Source: Trichostrongylus colubriformis
Taxonomy: Eukaryota > Nematoda > Chromadorea > Rhabditida > Trichostrongylidae
NCBI GenBank assembly: GCA_963978905.1
Contig: OZ022261.1
Coordinates: 13,923,475-13,987,474 of the forward strand
Length of the DNA: 64,000 nt
Direction of reading: 5' to 3'
Shown: positions 50,501 to 61,209 of the stretch, one piece after another
How positions within the stretch are numbered: position 1 is the first letter of the stretch
Layout of the letters: each line of letters opens with the position of its first letter
Translations under genes and position numbers: made by a program
The notes under the pieces: model-generated
The model's database searches: none
What the model was told of the DNA's origin: nothing
What the model saw: only the letters and a program-made list of their open reading frames with translations

Positions 50501-53500
50501 CTGAAAACCGAAAATTTGGGGGTGACCTTATAATTATGAAACGCACTGTATAAACAGAAGGGCAAAGGGGGTGATAACCCAGAAAATGAAGACTTGCTTT
50601 GAAATCCCACCACAGTCATTCTACAGGTCTCACTTAGCTCGTCCCGATTATGGTAAATATATTCTCGCACAGTATCCATCTCTGTAATGAGAGTTACGAT
50701 TGCTAGGAACACCCCGAAACGACCATAAGAAATTTTACGTCCGAACAGTCAAGGCTTCCGAAAAAACATCTTTTCATAGGGTGATCGCCGGCAATAAGTC
50801 ATTGTTAGAGATGTTCCACTCAGAGCTGTGCACTAATGAGGTATTGGCTCAATCAGAATCACGACATGCTTACTTTTTTACCTCAACTTAAGGCGGGACT
50901 GGAGCGACTCTCCTTCCCTCAGAAATTAGACGCTTCAGCTGTGCGGTGACGGTCCTACTACACTATCTGTGAGAGAGCGCAGATGACAGCCCTATGGCGA
51001 ATAACCCCTTCAACTCCAGCAGCACTTGGCGCATATGCTAATCTTAGATGTGAATTTTTATTGAACGAACTTAACCCAGAAAAGTTCGTGATGAGCACGA
51101 ACCCGAGATGTTAAAGACACCGTTAGGGGCAATTTTGGCAAATTGGGGGATTACGAAAGTAGAGGTGCTCAGTAATATAATAGTAGAGAAAGAACGACAT
51201 AAAACGGCGAAAAAAACAAGAAATAGGAACCCGAAATTTCCCCTTCTCGCTCTCGTCCTCTGCGTCTCTGGTCGGAGTGGACTGAAGACAGGCCAGAGTT
51301 TCAACCAGCCGGCCGCGATTGTTGTCCCGCCTCTCCTCGTCGACTCCCCCGAGCGCATAACGGCATAACGGCATGACGAGCTGCAGGGCCGCCATAAGAC
51401 CCCAAGTCGCGTTTTTTTATGCGATTTTCACCACATGTGACCCCTTCTGAAGTAGAAGGCCGTTTCAGAGAACATGTACTTCCAAATCTCAGTTTTCCCT
51501 TACCCCTAATGGTGCCTTTAATAAAAACAAACATAAATAAATCATCAAAAAATGTCATTTTCCACTGCAAATTTTCTAACAAATCTAAGAGAAAATTCTC
51601 TCTATGTTAATGGACTACTCACCACCAATGTCTGAGCTGTTTGGTTTCCATAGGTGTCTACACAGTCTCCTTTCACGGAAAAGGTAGAGTTGACAGGGAC
51701 AGTGTAGGGATAAGTAGTGCCATTCTGTAACAACCAAACTAAACACTAAATTCACGGGAAACACTTTGTACAAAAAAAAACTTGAACCGATTTGTTTCAA
51801 CATTGTACCTTACTGAGCAACAGACAAGGATAGCCCCCACAGCTATCTTAGGGTAATCCACTACAAAGCTTCATTTTACCGAAAATTGCGAATATCTTGT
51901 CGGTGCACTATCCACATCGCCCTTTCGCGAAGGGAATTTGCAAAGCGTGAAATTAGCCAGACTGCACCAATTTCAACGAAGTGCAGAAGGGTGGAGCGGG
52001 TGTGCACCATTATGACAGAAAATTTCCGTTGCGGCGGCTGGCACGTGACACTATGGTGCGAGCTATGCGCGCCTTACTAATGGGACCTGAAACAATGATA
52101 ATCCTCTGTCCTTATTCCAGGAGAATCGCTTCAGGACTCAGATAGTTCGCCTCCCCAATCTCGCATCATTTCGTGGAGTGGTAAACGCGGCCACGCGAAC
52201 TTTCTTTTCTAGCGGTCTGAACACGAAAGCCTCTGATGAAGTTGATGGGAAACAGATCGAAACGTGGTCTACACCTTATACCACCGCTATAGCTAACAAA
52301 ACTGTATCATGCAAAATGGCATTTTTTGCATCACCTGAGACTGGGATTCGGCCAACAACGCGGTCAGCATTCACTTAACTTTCTACTCTTATGCCGCCGC
52401 TAGACTTCGCGTTCGTCACCGCACACAATGTTGCGGCAACACAAGATCAAGGACACACATCGCGTGCGAAAGCGCGACGCCGCAAAATCGTAGGACAAAA
52501 CGGTGGAATCACAAAATCGCGAAGTCCGATGGTGGCCTTATTTCCCCCACTGTAACGTGCTCTGCATCATTCACCGCGACCTAATGAGAAGCACCTCGCA
52601 CACTTGGTGCGTTGCGACGACTGTAATTTCGTGAACAGAACTGTTGGTTTGAAATATATGTGGTCCTTAACCTACCACAACCGGACCGCAGACTGTTCCC
52701 AAAGCAAAGTTACGGCCTCGGCTGATGGACATCTCTCCAACGCTTGACCATTGACCTAGCGGAGGGAAACGAGGTTCGAATGAGCTTTAAAAATATCCTA
52801 GGAGTGAACGATAGAAACGTCATCTTGTGCACAGCTTGCGGTATTAACTTATGCGATTGAAATCACCTGAAGGTCTGGTTTCACCGAGGCTCGCCCAGGA
52901 TGAGCATGCGGTAGCGCCGTTTCACGCGTCATGATCACGCAGATTGGAAAGCTCAGAGATCTCGACACGTAAAAATACGAAGTTCAACACTCTGCAGCGA
53001 TTGACGATCGGGACGCCGCCACGTTCGCAAGGTATCAACGATCAGGTGGGCCAGAGACGTCCTACTGTTGAGTGCGACTGATGGACCCGAGCGATTACCA
53101 ACTACAAACTGACGGAGCACGTTGCCGGCGCTTTCCTGAGTAGCACTTAGATAGAAAATAAGAGAAAACATGGGTTTGCAGCACTGATGGAGGTCTAACA
53201 GCACACTTGAGAGAATGCTCCTCATGAAAATGGACATCGATAGCCATGCGCGCTATTCAGCGTTCAAGTTGCAGTTTTACGTAATCTGGGAGCTTGACGC
53301 CAAACAATGGAGTTGCGGGAGTGGTTTCATACTAGTGAGGGAAGAGGTGCTGGGAAACTAGTTCAGGGCTAAACAATAACATGCCAACATGACCGACGAT
53401 TCAGAGCGATGCCGTATAAGTCGTATATACATGGATGAAATTGACAACAATCATGTAAAGGCATGTTAATCCTATACATATATATAAAGCAGAAATTCTG

Positions 53501-56500
53501 TGTGTTTGTCTGTGTGTCCGTCTGTCTGTTACATGCACTCTTAGTTCAACCAGAAGTTGGTCGTGTTTGTGTGCATCTGTTTGTCACGTTGCACTTTTAG
53601 TTCAAACGTGGAGAGGTCAGGCAAGTTAGGAGTGTATAGGGGTTGACCAAAGTGCACGAAGATCATAACACGAAGAACATAAGGACTAAGCGTAGCCCCG
53701 CCAACCGTGGCCGGGGCTTGCGCAGAAATAATGCTCAAAAGTCGGGCAAATTAGGGATGGGCCTGTACAGGTCGGGCAAGTTAGGATTGGGTAGGGGCCA
53801 ACCCATGTGTACGAAATACATACGTTGTAAAACTAGCCCCGTCCACCATTGGCTGGGCTTGCGCCGAAATTGATGGGTGCTCGAATTTAAGTCTTCACTT
53901 GGGTTCCAAAAATCGGGAAGGTCAGGAATTGGTTTGTTGAGGTCGTGCAAAAAAGTACTGGGAAGGACTGCCAAAGTGTAGGGAGCACACAACAAAAAAG
54001 GAACGGGCCTGGAGAGGTCGGGCAAGTTAGGATTGGGTAGGGTCCAACCCATGTGTACGAAGTACATACGTTCTAAAACTAGCCCCGTCCACCAGAGGCG
54101 GGGCTTGCGTCGAATTTGATGGGTGCTCGAATTTAATTCGGTAGGCACTACCAAACCGTAGGCGCACAACAAAAAATTAGGAACGGGTCTGATGCCGAAA
54201 TTGATGGGTGCTCGAATTTAAGTCTTCACTTGGGTTCCAAGAATCGGGAAGGTCAGGAATGGGTCTGTTGAGGTCGTACAAGTAAGGACTGGGTAGAGAC
54301 TACCAAAGCGTAGGGAGCTCACAACAAGCAAGTTAGGAACGGGTCTGATGCCGAAACTGATGGGTGCTCGAATTCAAATCTTCACATGGGTTTCAAAAAT
54401 CAGGAAGGTCAGGAATGGTCTGTTGAGGTCGCGCAAGTAAGGATTGGGTTGGGACTGACCAAAGTGTAGGGAGCACACAACAAAACGTTAGGAACGGGCC
54501 TGGAGAGGTCGGGCAAGTTATGATTGGATAGGGTCCAACCCATGTGTACGAAGTACATACGTTCTAAAACTAGCCCCGTCCACCAGAGGCGGGGCTTGCG
54601 TCGAAATTGATGGGTGCTCGAATTTAATTCGGTAGGCACTACCAAACCGTAGGCGCACAACAGAAAATTAGGAACGGGTCTGATGCCGAAATTGATGGGT
54701 GCTTGAATTTCATTCTTCACTTGGGTTCGAAAAATCGGGAAGGTCAGGAATTGGTCTGTTGAGGTCGCGCAAGTAAGGACTGTGGGACTGACCAAAGTGT
54801 AGGGAGCACACAACAAAAAGTTAGGAACGGGCCTGGAGAGGTCGGGCAAGTTAGGATTGGGTAGGGTCCAACCCATGTGTACGAAGTACATACGTTCTAA
54901 AACTAGCCCCGTCCACCAGAGGCGGGGCTTGCGTCGAAATTGATGGGTGCTCGAATTTAATTCGGTAGGCACTACCAAACCGTAGGCGCACAACAAAAAA
55001 TTAGGAACGGGTCTGATGCCGAAATTGATGGGTGCTTGAATTTCATTCTTCACTTGGGTTCGAAAAATCGGGAAGGTCAGGAATGGGTCTGTTGAGGTCG
55101 TACAAGTAAGGACTGGGTAGGGACTACCAAAGCGTAGGGAGCTCACAACAAGCAAGTTAGGAACGGGTCTGATGCCGAAACTGATGGGTGCTCGAATTCA
55201 AATCTTCACATGGGTTTCAAAAATCAGGAAGGTCAGGAATTGGTCTGTTGAGGTCGCGCAAGTAAGGACTGTGGGACTGACCAAAGTGTAGGGAGCACAC
55301 AACAAGCAAGTTAGGAACGGGTCTGATGCCAAAATTGATGGGTGTTCAAATTCAAATCTTCACATGGGTTCCAAAAATCGGGAAGGTCAGGAATGGGTCT
55401 GTTGAGGTGGAGCAAGTTAGGGTCCGATAGGGACCAACCAAAGTGTAGGGAGAACACAACAAACAAATTAGGGTTGGGCCTGGAGAGGTCGGGCAAGTTA
55501 GAATTGTGTGGGAACCCATGTGTACAGAGTACACAATTTCTAGGCCTGGCTCCGCCATAATTCAATATTACTACCATATTCACTAAGTAGCTTTTTGTCC
55601 TCGGTTAAAATTGCTCTCGGCATTTAGTTAAGGCCAACCTTTCTTCTATAATACAACTGATACATGCATGTCCTCTCGAAGCTTTCAATCTCCTAAAGTC
55701 AACTACTACGGAGCCCCTCCGAGTTCACGAAGAGACACATCCAACTGCTGCCGCTCTTTTTAATGTGGCTTGCCCCTCTTCGATTGTGCCTTACACACTT
55801 GGATTAACGGTGGAAAAGGGTTCTTATTTCTCGGATTTTTTTGACCGTTCCGCTCCATCTTCCCTACTTTTGTACTAATAAATGCTTCAGTTTCTTTTTG
55901 TATTCGGATCGAACCCTGCCCTTTTTGGAGGAGATCTGCCTTCAGTGGATAGGGGTAATGGGTGAGTGTGGTGTCTCTTGGTTTCAACCAAAGCCGATGA
56001 TAGTTAGAGGTTTGCTTACAATATATACAAGGCGCATATTATCCATATACTAGGGCCCATGCCTGCCCAAATGCGCGCAGAGCGCGCATGCGAAAGTCGG
56101 CTCGCCGCGCTAGCGGCGAGCCGAAAGTCGCTCCTCGCTACAGAGCCAGAAAACCGCAGAGCCTCCTGCGGGGGCGGCGCAGCCGCCCCTACGAGGATTG
56201 GCCGGCGAAGCCGGCCAATCCGAGTCCAGGAGGGTTGGCCGGCGTCAGCCGGCCAACCCGACTGGTGTTCAATATTCAGCAAGATGACCCCTTTTTTCAA
56301 ATTCTAAACATGGATCACCTCGGTGAACTTGACGGTCACTGAAACCGAGTCGCTGTCAAGAACGATGCATGTTTTGTTTGAAGCACTGTTGGTCACCGTC
56401 CAATGTTGAGAGTCCGCGAAGGAGATGGCAACAAGCCCTAAATAATTATTCATAAAAACCACAAGTAACATTTTGAATTAATTTTTGATCATACCCAGAA

Positions 56501-56519
56501 ATGCGAGCAAATAAAACAT
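47541..56519 (-). CDS. lmp-1: LAMP-like lysosomal membrane glycoprotein
   Basis: Type I lysosomal membrane protein, the worm LAMP/CD68 counterpart. Seven minus-strand exons: 56519-56495, 56437-56319, 51724-51623, 48456-48234, 48176-48115, 47868-47760, 47689-47541; 789 nt, 262 residues, phases consistent. The signal peptide [16 protein letters not shown] is split by intron 1. The lumenal part has many N-glycosylation sites (NKT, NGT, NST, NQT, NIT, NNT, NGS, NDS) and paired cysteines. A single membrane segment ([20 protein letters not shown]) is followed by a short tail [13 protein letters not shown], whose GYxx-hydrophobic end is the lysosomal sorting signal; the tail closely recalls C. elegans LMP-1. 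Introns 2 (4.6 kb) and 3 (3.2 kb) are enlarged by repeats. The start of exon 4 (48456) is the least certain boundary. Confidence 0.92.
48983..50548. mobile_element. Tc1-like transposon, 1566 bp, decayed, in lmp-1 intron
   Basis: Ends CAGTGCGTTTCATAATTATA with an exact reverse at the right end, about 30 bp, and TA on both sides (48981-48982, 50549-50550). CAGTGC-type ends and this size fit an autonomous Tc1 relative. A second inner copy of GTTTCATAATTA..AAGGTCACC at 49164 and its reverse at 50346 give nested terminal repeats. Transposase traces near 50000-50240 ([20 protein letters not shown]) are on the plus strand, broken by stops. Confidence 0.85.
51111..51521. mobile_element. MITE, TTAAAGACACC-type (related subfamily)
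   Basis: The left end TTAAAGACACCGTTAGGGG and right end CCCCTAATGGTGCCTTTAA are inverted repeats. The body is shared in reverse with 58841-59230 and partly with 41890-42075 and 55800-55860. It lies in lmp-1 intron 2. Confidence 0.75.
51880..53530. other. lmp-1 intron 2: decayed repeats
   Basis: 52060-52160 matches 6530-6600 (AGAATCGCTTCAGGACTCA). 52400-52530 carries GCCGCAAAATCG-type repeats also at 58740-58860 and 59240. 53490-53530 is TGTGTCTGTC-rich simple sequence preceding the minisatellite. No gene seen. Confidence 0.45.
53531..55560. repeat. Minisatellite-like array, ~165/333-bp units, in lmp-1 intron 2
   Basis: Units share GGTCGGGCAAGTTAGGATTG, CAACCCATGTGTACGAAGTA, CCACCAGAGGCGGGGCTTGC and GAAATTGATGGGTGCT. 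The marker GAACGGGCCTGGAGAGG recurs at 54001, 54492 and 54825, so unit arrangement is mixed with a ~333-bp dimer. The period keeps one minus frame open for 248 codons (54409-55155), but this is a repeat artefact. Fixed head (TATATATAAAGCAGAAATTC) and tail suggest it may be the variable core of a dispersed element. Confidence 0.85.
55561..56070. other. lmp-1 intron 2, no gene
   Basis: 55790-55930 resembles the MITE family at 51111. Otherwise unremarkable. Confidence 0.4.
56071..56259. repeat. Array of five perfect GC-rich hairpins in lmp-1 intron 2
   Basis: Stems are perfect: ATGCGCGC (56071-56089, loop AGA), TCGGCTCGCCGC (56097-56124, loop GCTA), GGGGCGGC (56171-56189, loop GCA), GGATTGGCCGGC (56195-56221, loop GAA), GGGTTGGCCGGC (56232-56259, loop GTCA). 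The stretch is far more GC-rich than its surroundings and lies 60 bp inside the intron from the exon 2 donor (minus strand). Confidence 0.9.
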
Positions 56520-58840
56520 TGTCTCCTGTGGAAGTTAAATGCCTGAAACTGTATAAGTATACGAAAGTCAAATTAACGCAACACGATAATGGCAAGTGCG
56601 TCGAGAGGATGACAAGCGTGTGTGTTTGAATGACTCACATCAGCGAACGTAAACAACTTGGATGTACAGCCGGGCCGATCGATACAAGGCGTATCTCACA
56701 GCATTGTTAAACCAAATTCAGCAAGAGAAAACACATTGAAATTTGCGATGGACACTTCGACAAAGAAATGGTGAACAAATCGGAAGGAAGCAGTCGTGTT
56801 ACGACAGAGAACAAAAGACTACGATAAGCGAAGGCCGAGCGATAACACCACTACTGGGTAGAAATGTGCTTGCGAACTTCTAGAAGCATCTACACTGTAT
56901 AATTCGGAAATATCAATGAAGAATCTTTGCCCTCGCATTGGAATTTATCACGCTAACGTATTGATGAAATTTACTCATTAAAAGTGTTCCAACAGGGTAC
57001 CACATCAAGACTACAGAAGTATCGGGGAAAGAACTCGGAATTGAAAATGCCCAGATTGTGTTATCGCACACCTTGAGAAGATATCGTAATCTCACGCCTC
57101 AATTCGTTCCGCTGTTTCCCTCATTGAGCCCCTACATAAGCTAAACCTCGGTAGGAGAGGTCCTAACATTCCTTGATGAGGTCGACTTCAGACTTTGCGA
57201 TGCTATTTGAATCGTGATTCTGACGTGGATACGGGTGTTATAGAAGAAGCAATACGTTTAAATTGGCGCGAGGCTAGGTGCTAATGTAGGGGGGGGGGGG
57301 TTACACTCACTGTCGCGCTGTCGTCCCTCGATTCAAACCGTTCTAAAATCATCAGCTTGTTCACTCGAGTGTATATTTTTATCTAAGCCTTACATGAGGG
57401 GTGTAAGGGCTTCTCCCTAAGGTAAGGCTTACGCTAGACCTAAAAACTAAGCAAAAATAGCCCCGGACGCTGAGTACAGGAGTGATCCCACTCCTCTCAA
57501 CTACATCAGCACCCGAGGTTGGAGTATTCGCCAGAAGTACGGTTTATGTCGAACTTACGACTTCGCACGCGAGCAAAATTGCGAAATCTCTCAACAGCCT
57601 GTGCAGTTACCGTGGTTTCTACTTGCACTTCTCTATGTGTAAATGGAAAAAAAATCATACATAACAAAAAATCGATACAGTAAGGGTGGACGGATTACAG
57701 CTCCGCGAAAGACGAAGGGGGAAAGGAGGGAGCCCCGTATGACTCAATTCTAACGGGTTCTGCTGTGAAGCGAAACCATATTCCTGTATGAAGAAACTGT
57801 TTCACCCATCTCGTGGCTGTTTCAGCTTCTCGGGATCATTCATCATGGCCTTAGACAAAAACTCACACCGCTACGCTGCAGTACCACGTTCCCCACATGG
57901 AACACCGTACTACCAAAACTTTTGTAACCTAAAAAAATCATTCAAAAACCAAAGAGGCACAGGAAAGCGAATAGAAGGGTTCAGTTGTGACCTCGCGACC
58001 GACGAACTGATGACCAGTTAGATGACCTTTACACACACCAGGGTGATACGGCATTCAATCAACAATAGCAGACGGACTGATATGACTCATTGCAAAATCA
58101 TCTGATGCACTTTGTAATATCAAGATTACACTATTTCGCAAGCGATGTAGTAACATATAAAAACCCTGAGAACACACGTCTGCCCCAAAACAATCAAGGG
58201 ACCACCAGTTCTGAACGGTTGCCTGGGCAACGGTAGCCTCCACTACCCAGCCAGATGGCTGGTATTGCAAAGGCTGTTGTTTACAACATAGCGTTCGTGT
58301 TTTTATTACTATTTTGTCATCAATTGTAAATTCGTGAACACAGCTGCGTGGAGAGATTTGTTCGAGATTTATAGCACGTACAGATCTGACACGTAGTCGC
58401 CTCGAAAAAGGAGATTGGCCAAATCAACTCCTTTTGAAGTTCAGAAGTCACATATGGAGAAATAGTGCTGTATAAACAAATGCGCCATGTGATTGAAAAA
58501 AGAGCGCGCGTTCAGACTTGTATAAACACTGATTCTGTTCTTTGATAACGTTACTCATACTGCTTTGAATGTGGTGAAAATATGGGATGATTCATTTGCA
58601 GAAAAAACTACAGTCGTTTTCGGTGAATAGCAGTACAGGCTGATGTCTGACGGCAACCATAGGCCGTTCGGCTCTGCAACTTTGCGATTCTGCGTTTTTG
58701 AGATTTTGTGATTTTTCGATGTCGCGTTTCGCATGCAGAGTCGTAAAATCGCGATGTCTCGCATCGGCCTAAGGTCGCTGTTAGACCTCGCGATTTTGCA
58801 GTGTCGCTGCTTCGCACGCGTAGTTGCTGCGATGCAAGAT
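56520..58840. other. Upstream of lmp-1; no confident gene
   Basis: A 12-nt G run lies at 57289-57300. A minus-strand stretch at 57000-57060 (SFPDTSVVLM) faintly recalls a P5C reductase segment but is too weak to call. 58680-58830 has CGCGATTTTGCAG-type inverted pieces. Confidence 0.35.
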
Positions 58841-59230
58841 CTTAAAGGCATCTGCAGGGCTAGGGGAAGTGATAACTGGGAGTGCATGTTCTTTGAAAAA
58901 ACATTCCACTCCAGGAGAGGTTATTGTCGCGAGACTCGCTTCAAAAGGAGCGGTTTTGGATCTTATCACGATACCGCAGCTTGGCATGTCATTCTGCAGT
59001 TCATCAACTGGGCGAGTTGCCGGCGAGGGCGGGACAAAGTTCGCGGCTGGCTGAATTAGCTTCCGCCCGTCTGCTGTCTACCCCCGGCTAGTGACGCAGA
59101 GGGCCACAGTCCGGGTTCCTTTTTCTCGAGGCTTCCGCTGCTTTTTTCGTTCGTTCTCTACTGTTACACTGCTGAGCACCCCTACTTTAATATTCCATAA
59201 TCTGCCAAACTTACCCTTCCGCTGTTCACA
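58841..59230. mobile_element. MITE related to 51111-51521, reverse orientation
   Basis: It starts CTTAAAGGCATCTGCAGGG. The body aligns in reverse with 51111-51521 (TTCTTTTTCTCGAGG-like and GCTGAGCACCCCTACTTTAA blocks). The right end is eroded. Confidence 0.6.
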
Positions 59231-59768
59231 GTATCACGTGCAAAAGTACGACGCCGCAAAATCGCAGGATGGCGGCCTAATACGAACAAAGACCAAATTT
59301 TCTCTAATACCATCCTTCCCACAATCAATATCCACATCCAGTACTGCTTAACCAGTTCTACGGCTCCTTATAATACGTATAAAACCTTCCAATTTGCCAC
59401 TTAATCCGCAATAATGAAGAACCCAAGTAATACCGTCCAGCATAAGGGACCCCACATGCTGCGAGTAAAATGGTCTCATATCAAATACACAGCGACCTTA
59501 TCTGAGGAGCCGTTGTTCGATTGGAGTAACTTGTTGTTTTGTTGACTTGTTGAAGACATCAGCTACAGACCAAAAATTACCTTGGCAAAGCCCCTTATCA
59601 GGATGAAACGTCGACCAAAATCTTTCTCTATCAGAAATGAGGGAATGATGAATGCCGTTTCTCCTTTCTTGGGTATGTCACACAGAGATATCATTTCCCT
59701 TACTTTTCGCATAAGTGCTGCTTCACAGTGAAATGACAACAGTAATTTCTGATCATGCTGCTAGCAGA

Positions 59769-60412
59769 CTTAAAGGCAGCGATAGGGGAAATTTGAACGA
59801 ACAATGAAAAATGAAGGGAATATGAAAGTCGAGGTGCTTAGTAATACGATGTAGAAGAAAAAACGGAAGGAGATAGCCAAAGACCCGAGAAATAGGACCT
59901 CCTTCCCACCGTTGATTCTCGACGCGGACGACCTTTCCTTCATGGGGCAGGTAGTCCGGACTATTCTTCCATTGGCAAATGGCCCAGTAAACACAAGAGA
60001 ATGTTTGAAAATAAGGCAGTATCTAATTTTGGAGGAAGCTTCAAGCGAGAACTGCGAAAGCGTGCCGCAATACCTTTGGTCCTGCCGCATACCCTTGGCC
60101 GCTCTCATCGTAGCCAACCAGGAATCACGTCACCTGGAGGCGGAGTCTGTCATCCAAAGGCAGTTGTTAAGGCCGCTTCCATACTTTGCGCACCGACGCC
60201 GTCACGCGCGTGACGCCGGCACGCGCGTGACGGCGTCGGTGCGCAAAGTATGGAAGCGGCCTAACCGTTACGCCGTCACTACAGCGCAGGGGGCGGGCGC
60301 TTTACGACAGGGATCTCGATAAATATTAGGCTTCTTAAGCCCCATTTTCCATGTAAGTGGTTTCTTTTAGGGATTTTCCAATAACCACATGATCCCTAAT
60401 GCTGTCTTCAAG
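59769..60412. mobile_element. MITE, CTTAAAG-type family, copy 3, with nested hairpin
   Basis: Ends CTTAAAGGCAGCGATAGGGG / CCCTAATGCTGTCTTCAAG. It is the same orientation as copy 2 and about 85 bp longer because of the hairpin at 60170-60262. Confidence 0.85.
60170..60262. repeat. Perfect 43-bp-arm hairpin nested in the MITE
   Basis: 60170-60212 (AGGCCGCTTCCATACTTTGC...) is the exact reverse complement of 60220-60262, with a 7-nt loop ACGCCGG. Neighbouring MITE copies lack it, so it is an insertion. Confidence 0.92.
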
Positions 60413-60963
60413 GTACCGCAGTGGTTCACGAGACACCGATAATCATCGCATGGGCTGGGAAATAACGATAACTATGATGGCATGAGGAAACATTGGAATT
60501 CGAGACACTGCCCTTGTGATCCACATAACGGACTAGTGACATCATGCGTGGAGTGGGAGCTTATGTATATGGCGAATTGACAAAAGGTTCGGTTTCCTAC
60601 CTGGAGACCCCGATCTGACGGAGAGGATGGCAATCGGGCCACAACGGTTTAACCGATGAAGGTATAAAATGGGAGCTCCGAACTAGTAGATGTTCAGAAA
60701 GTCAGAGTTCATCATAACAAAGTTGGCTGGCAGAGAAGTATGGAGAACAGCCATCTGTGCTTCATCATCCTAACAGAATATCTTTTTGGGAAACTGAGAG
60801 GGTACGCTTTCATGTAGGGAACCGAAGACGTACAGAAATCAAACGAGGTCGGAAACATAAAAAACTTAGAAAACGCATTTTTCATTTTTTGAGCAGTTAG
60901 ACATTGGAAATACGGTCGCTTAAAATCTTCTCTCAGCCGAAATCCAGAAAAGACTGATCAGAC

Positions 60964-61025
60964 ATTATGAGTCTTCTTGCCAAGGCCTGTGCCATCTTTC
61001 CGGCTCCAATAAATCCGATCCTCAT
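60964..61025 (-). CDS. Pyrroline-5-carboxylate reductase, 5' exon only
   Basis: The exon encodes MRIGFIGAGKMAQALARRLI, the N-terminal Rossmann signature (GxGxMA) of P5C reductase, the last enzyme of proline synthesis. The ATG directly follows TTTGTAG, a good (trans-)splice acceptor, and a possible donor (AT-GTCTGA) ends the exon at 60964 in phase 2. No further exon (e.g. the PNTP or GLSGSGP motifs) was recognised between here and lmp-1, so this may be an isolated or broken copy, or the rest is too diverged to see by eye. Confidence 0.6.
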
Positions 61026-61209
61026 CTACAAAGCACTTGTGATCAACGAGAAAAACTCACATTTTTTGTAAGCAGAAAATAACCAAACTACCATTTCCTC
61101 GAATACGTGTGAGCATTAGAAGAAACAGGAACACAAGAAAAACTAAAGATAAATTTGTTCTGAGGATGAAACTATGTAGAGCAGGGTGATCATTAGATTA
61201 ATATCAAAC

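Noticed and set aside
54409..55155. 248-codon minus-strand open frame
   Set aside because: It follows the minisatellite period and repeats the same residues ([17 protein letters not shown]); no start context, splice sites or domain.
53531..56259. CRISPR array
   Set aside because: Repeats are long and contiguous without unique spacers, and the host is a eukaryote; the hairpins are non-identical.
56059..56342. Protein encoded by the GC-rich block in lmp-1 intron 2
   Set aside because: Both-strand open frames are a by-product of hairpin-rich GC sequence; the neighbouring exon defines the real coding strand.
56913..57095. Second exon of P5C reductase
   Set aside because: SFPDTSVVLM recalls the segment before the PNTP motif, but that motif is absent and flanking frames are broken; too weak to annotate.
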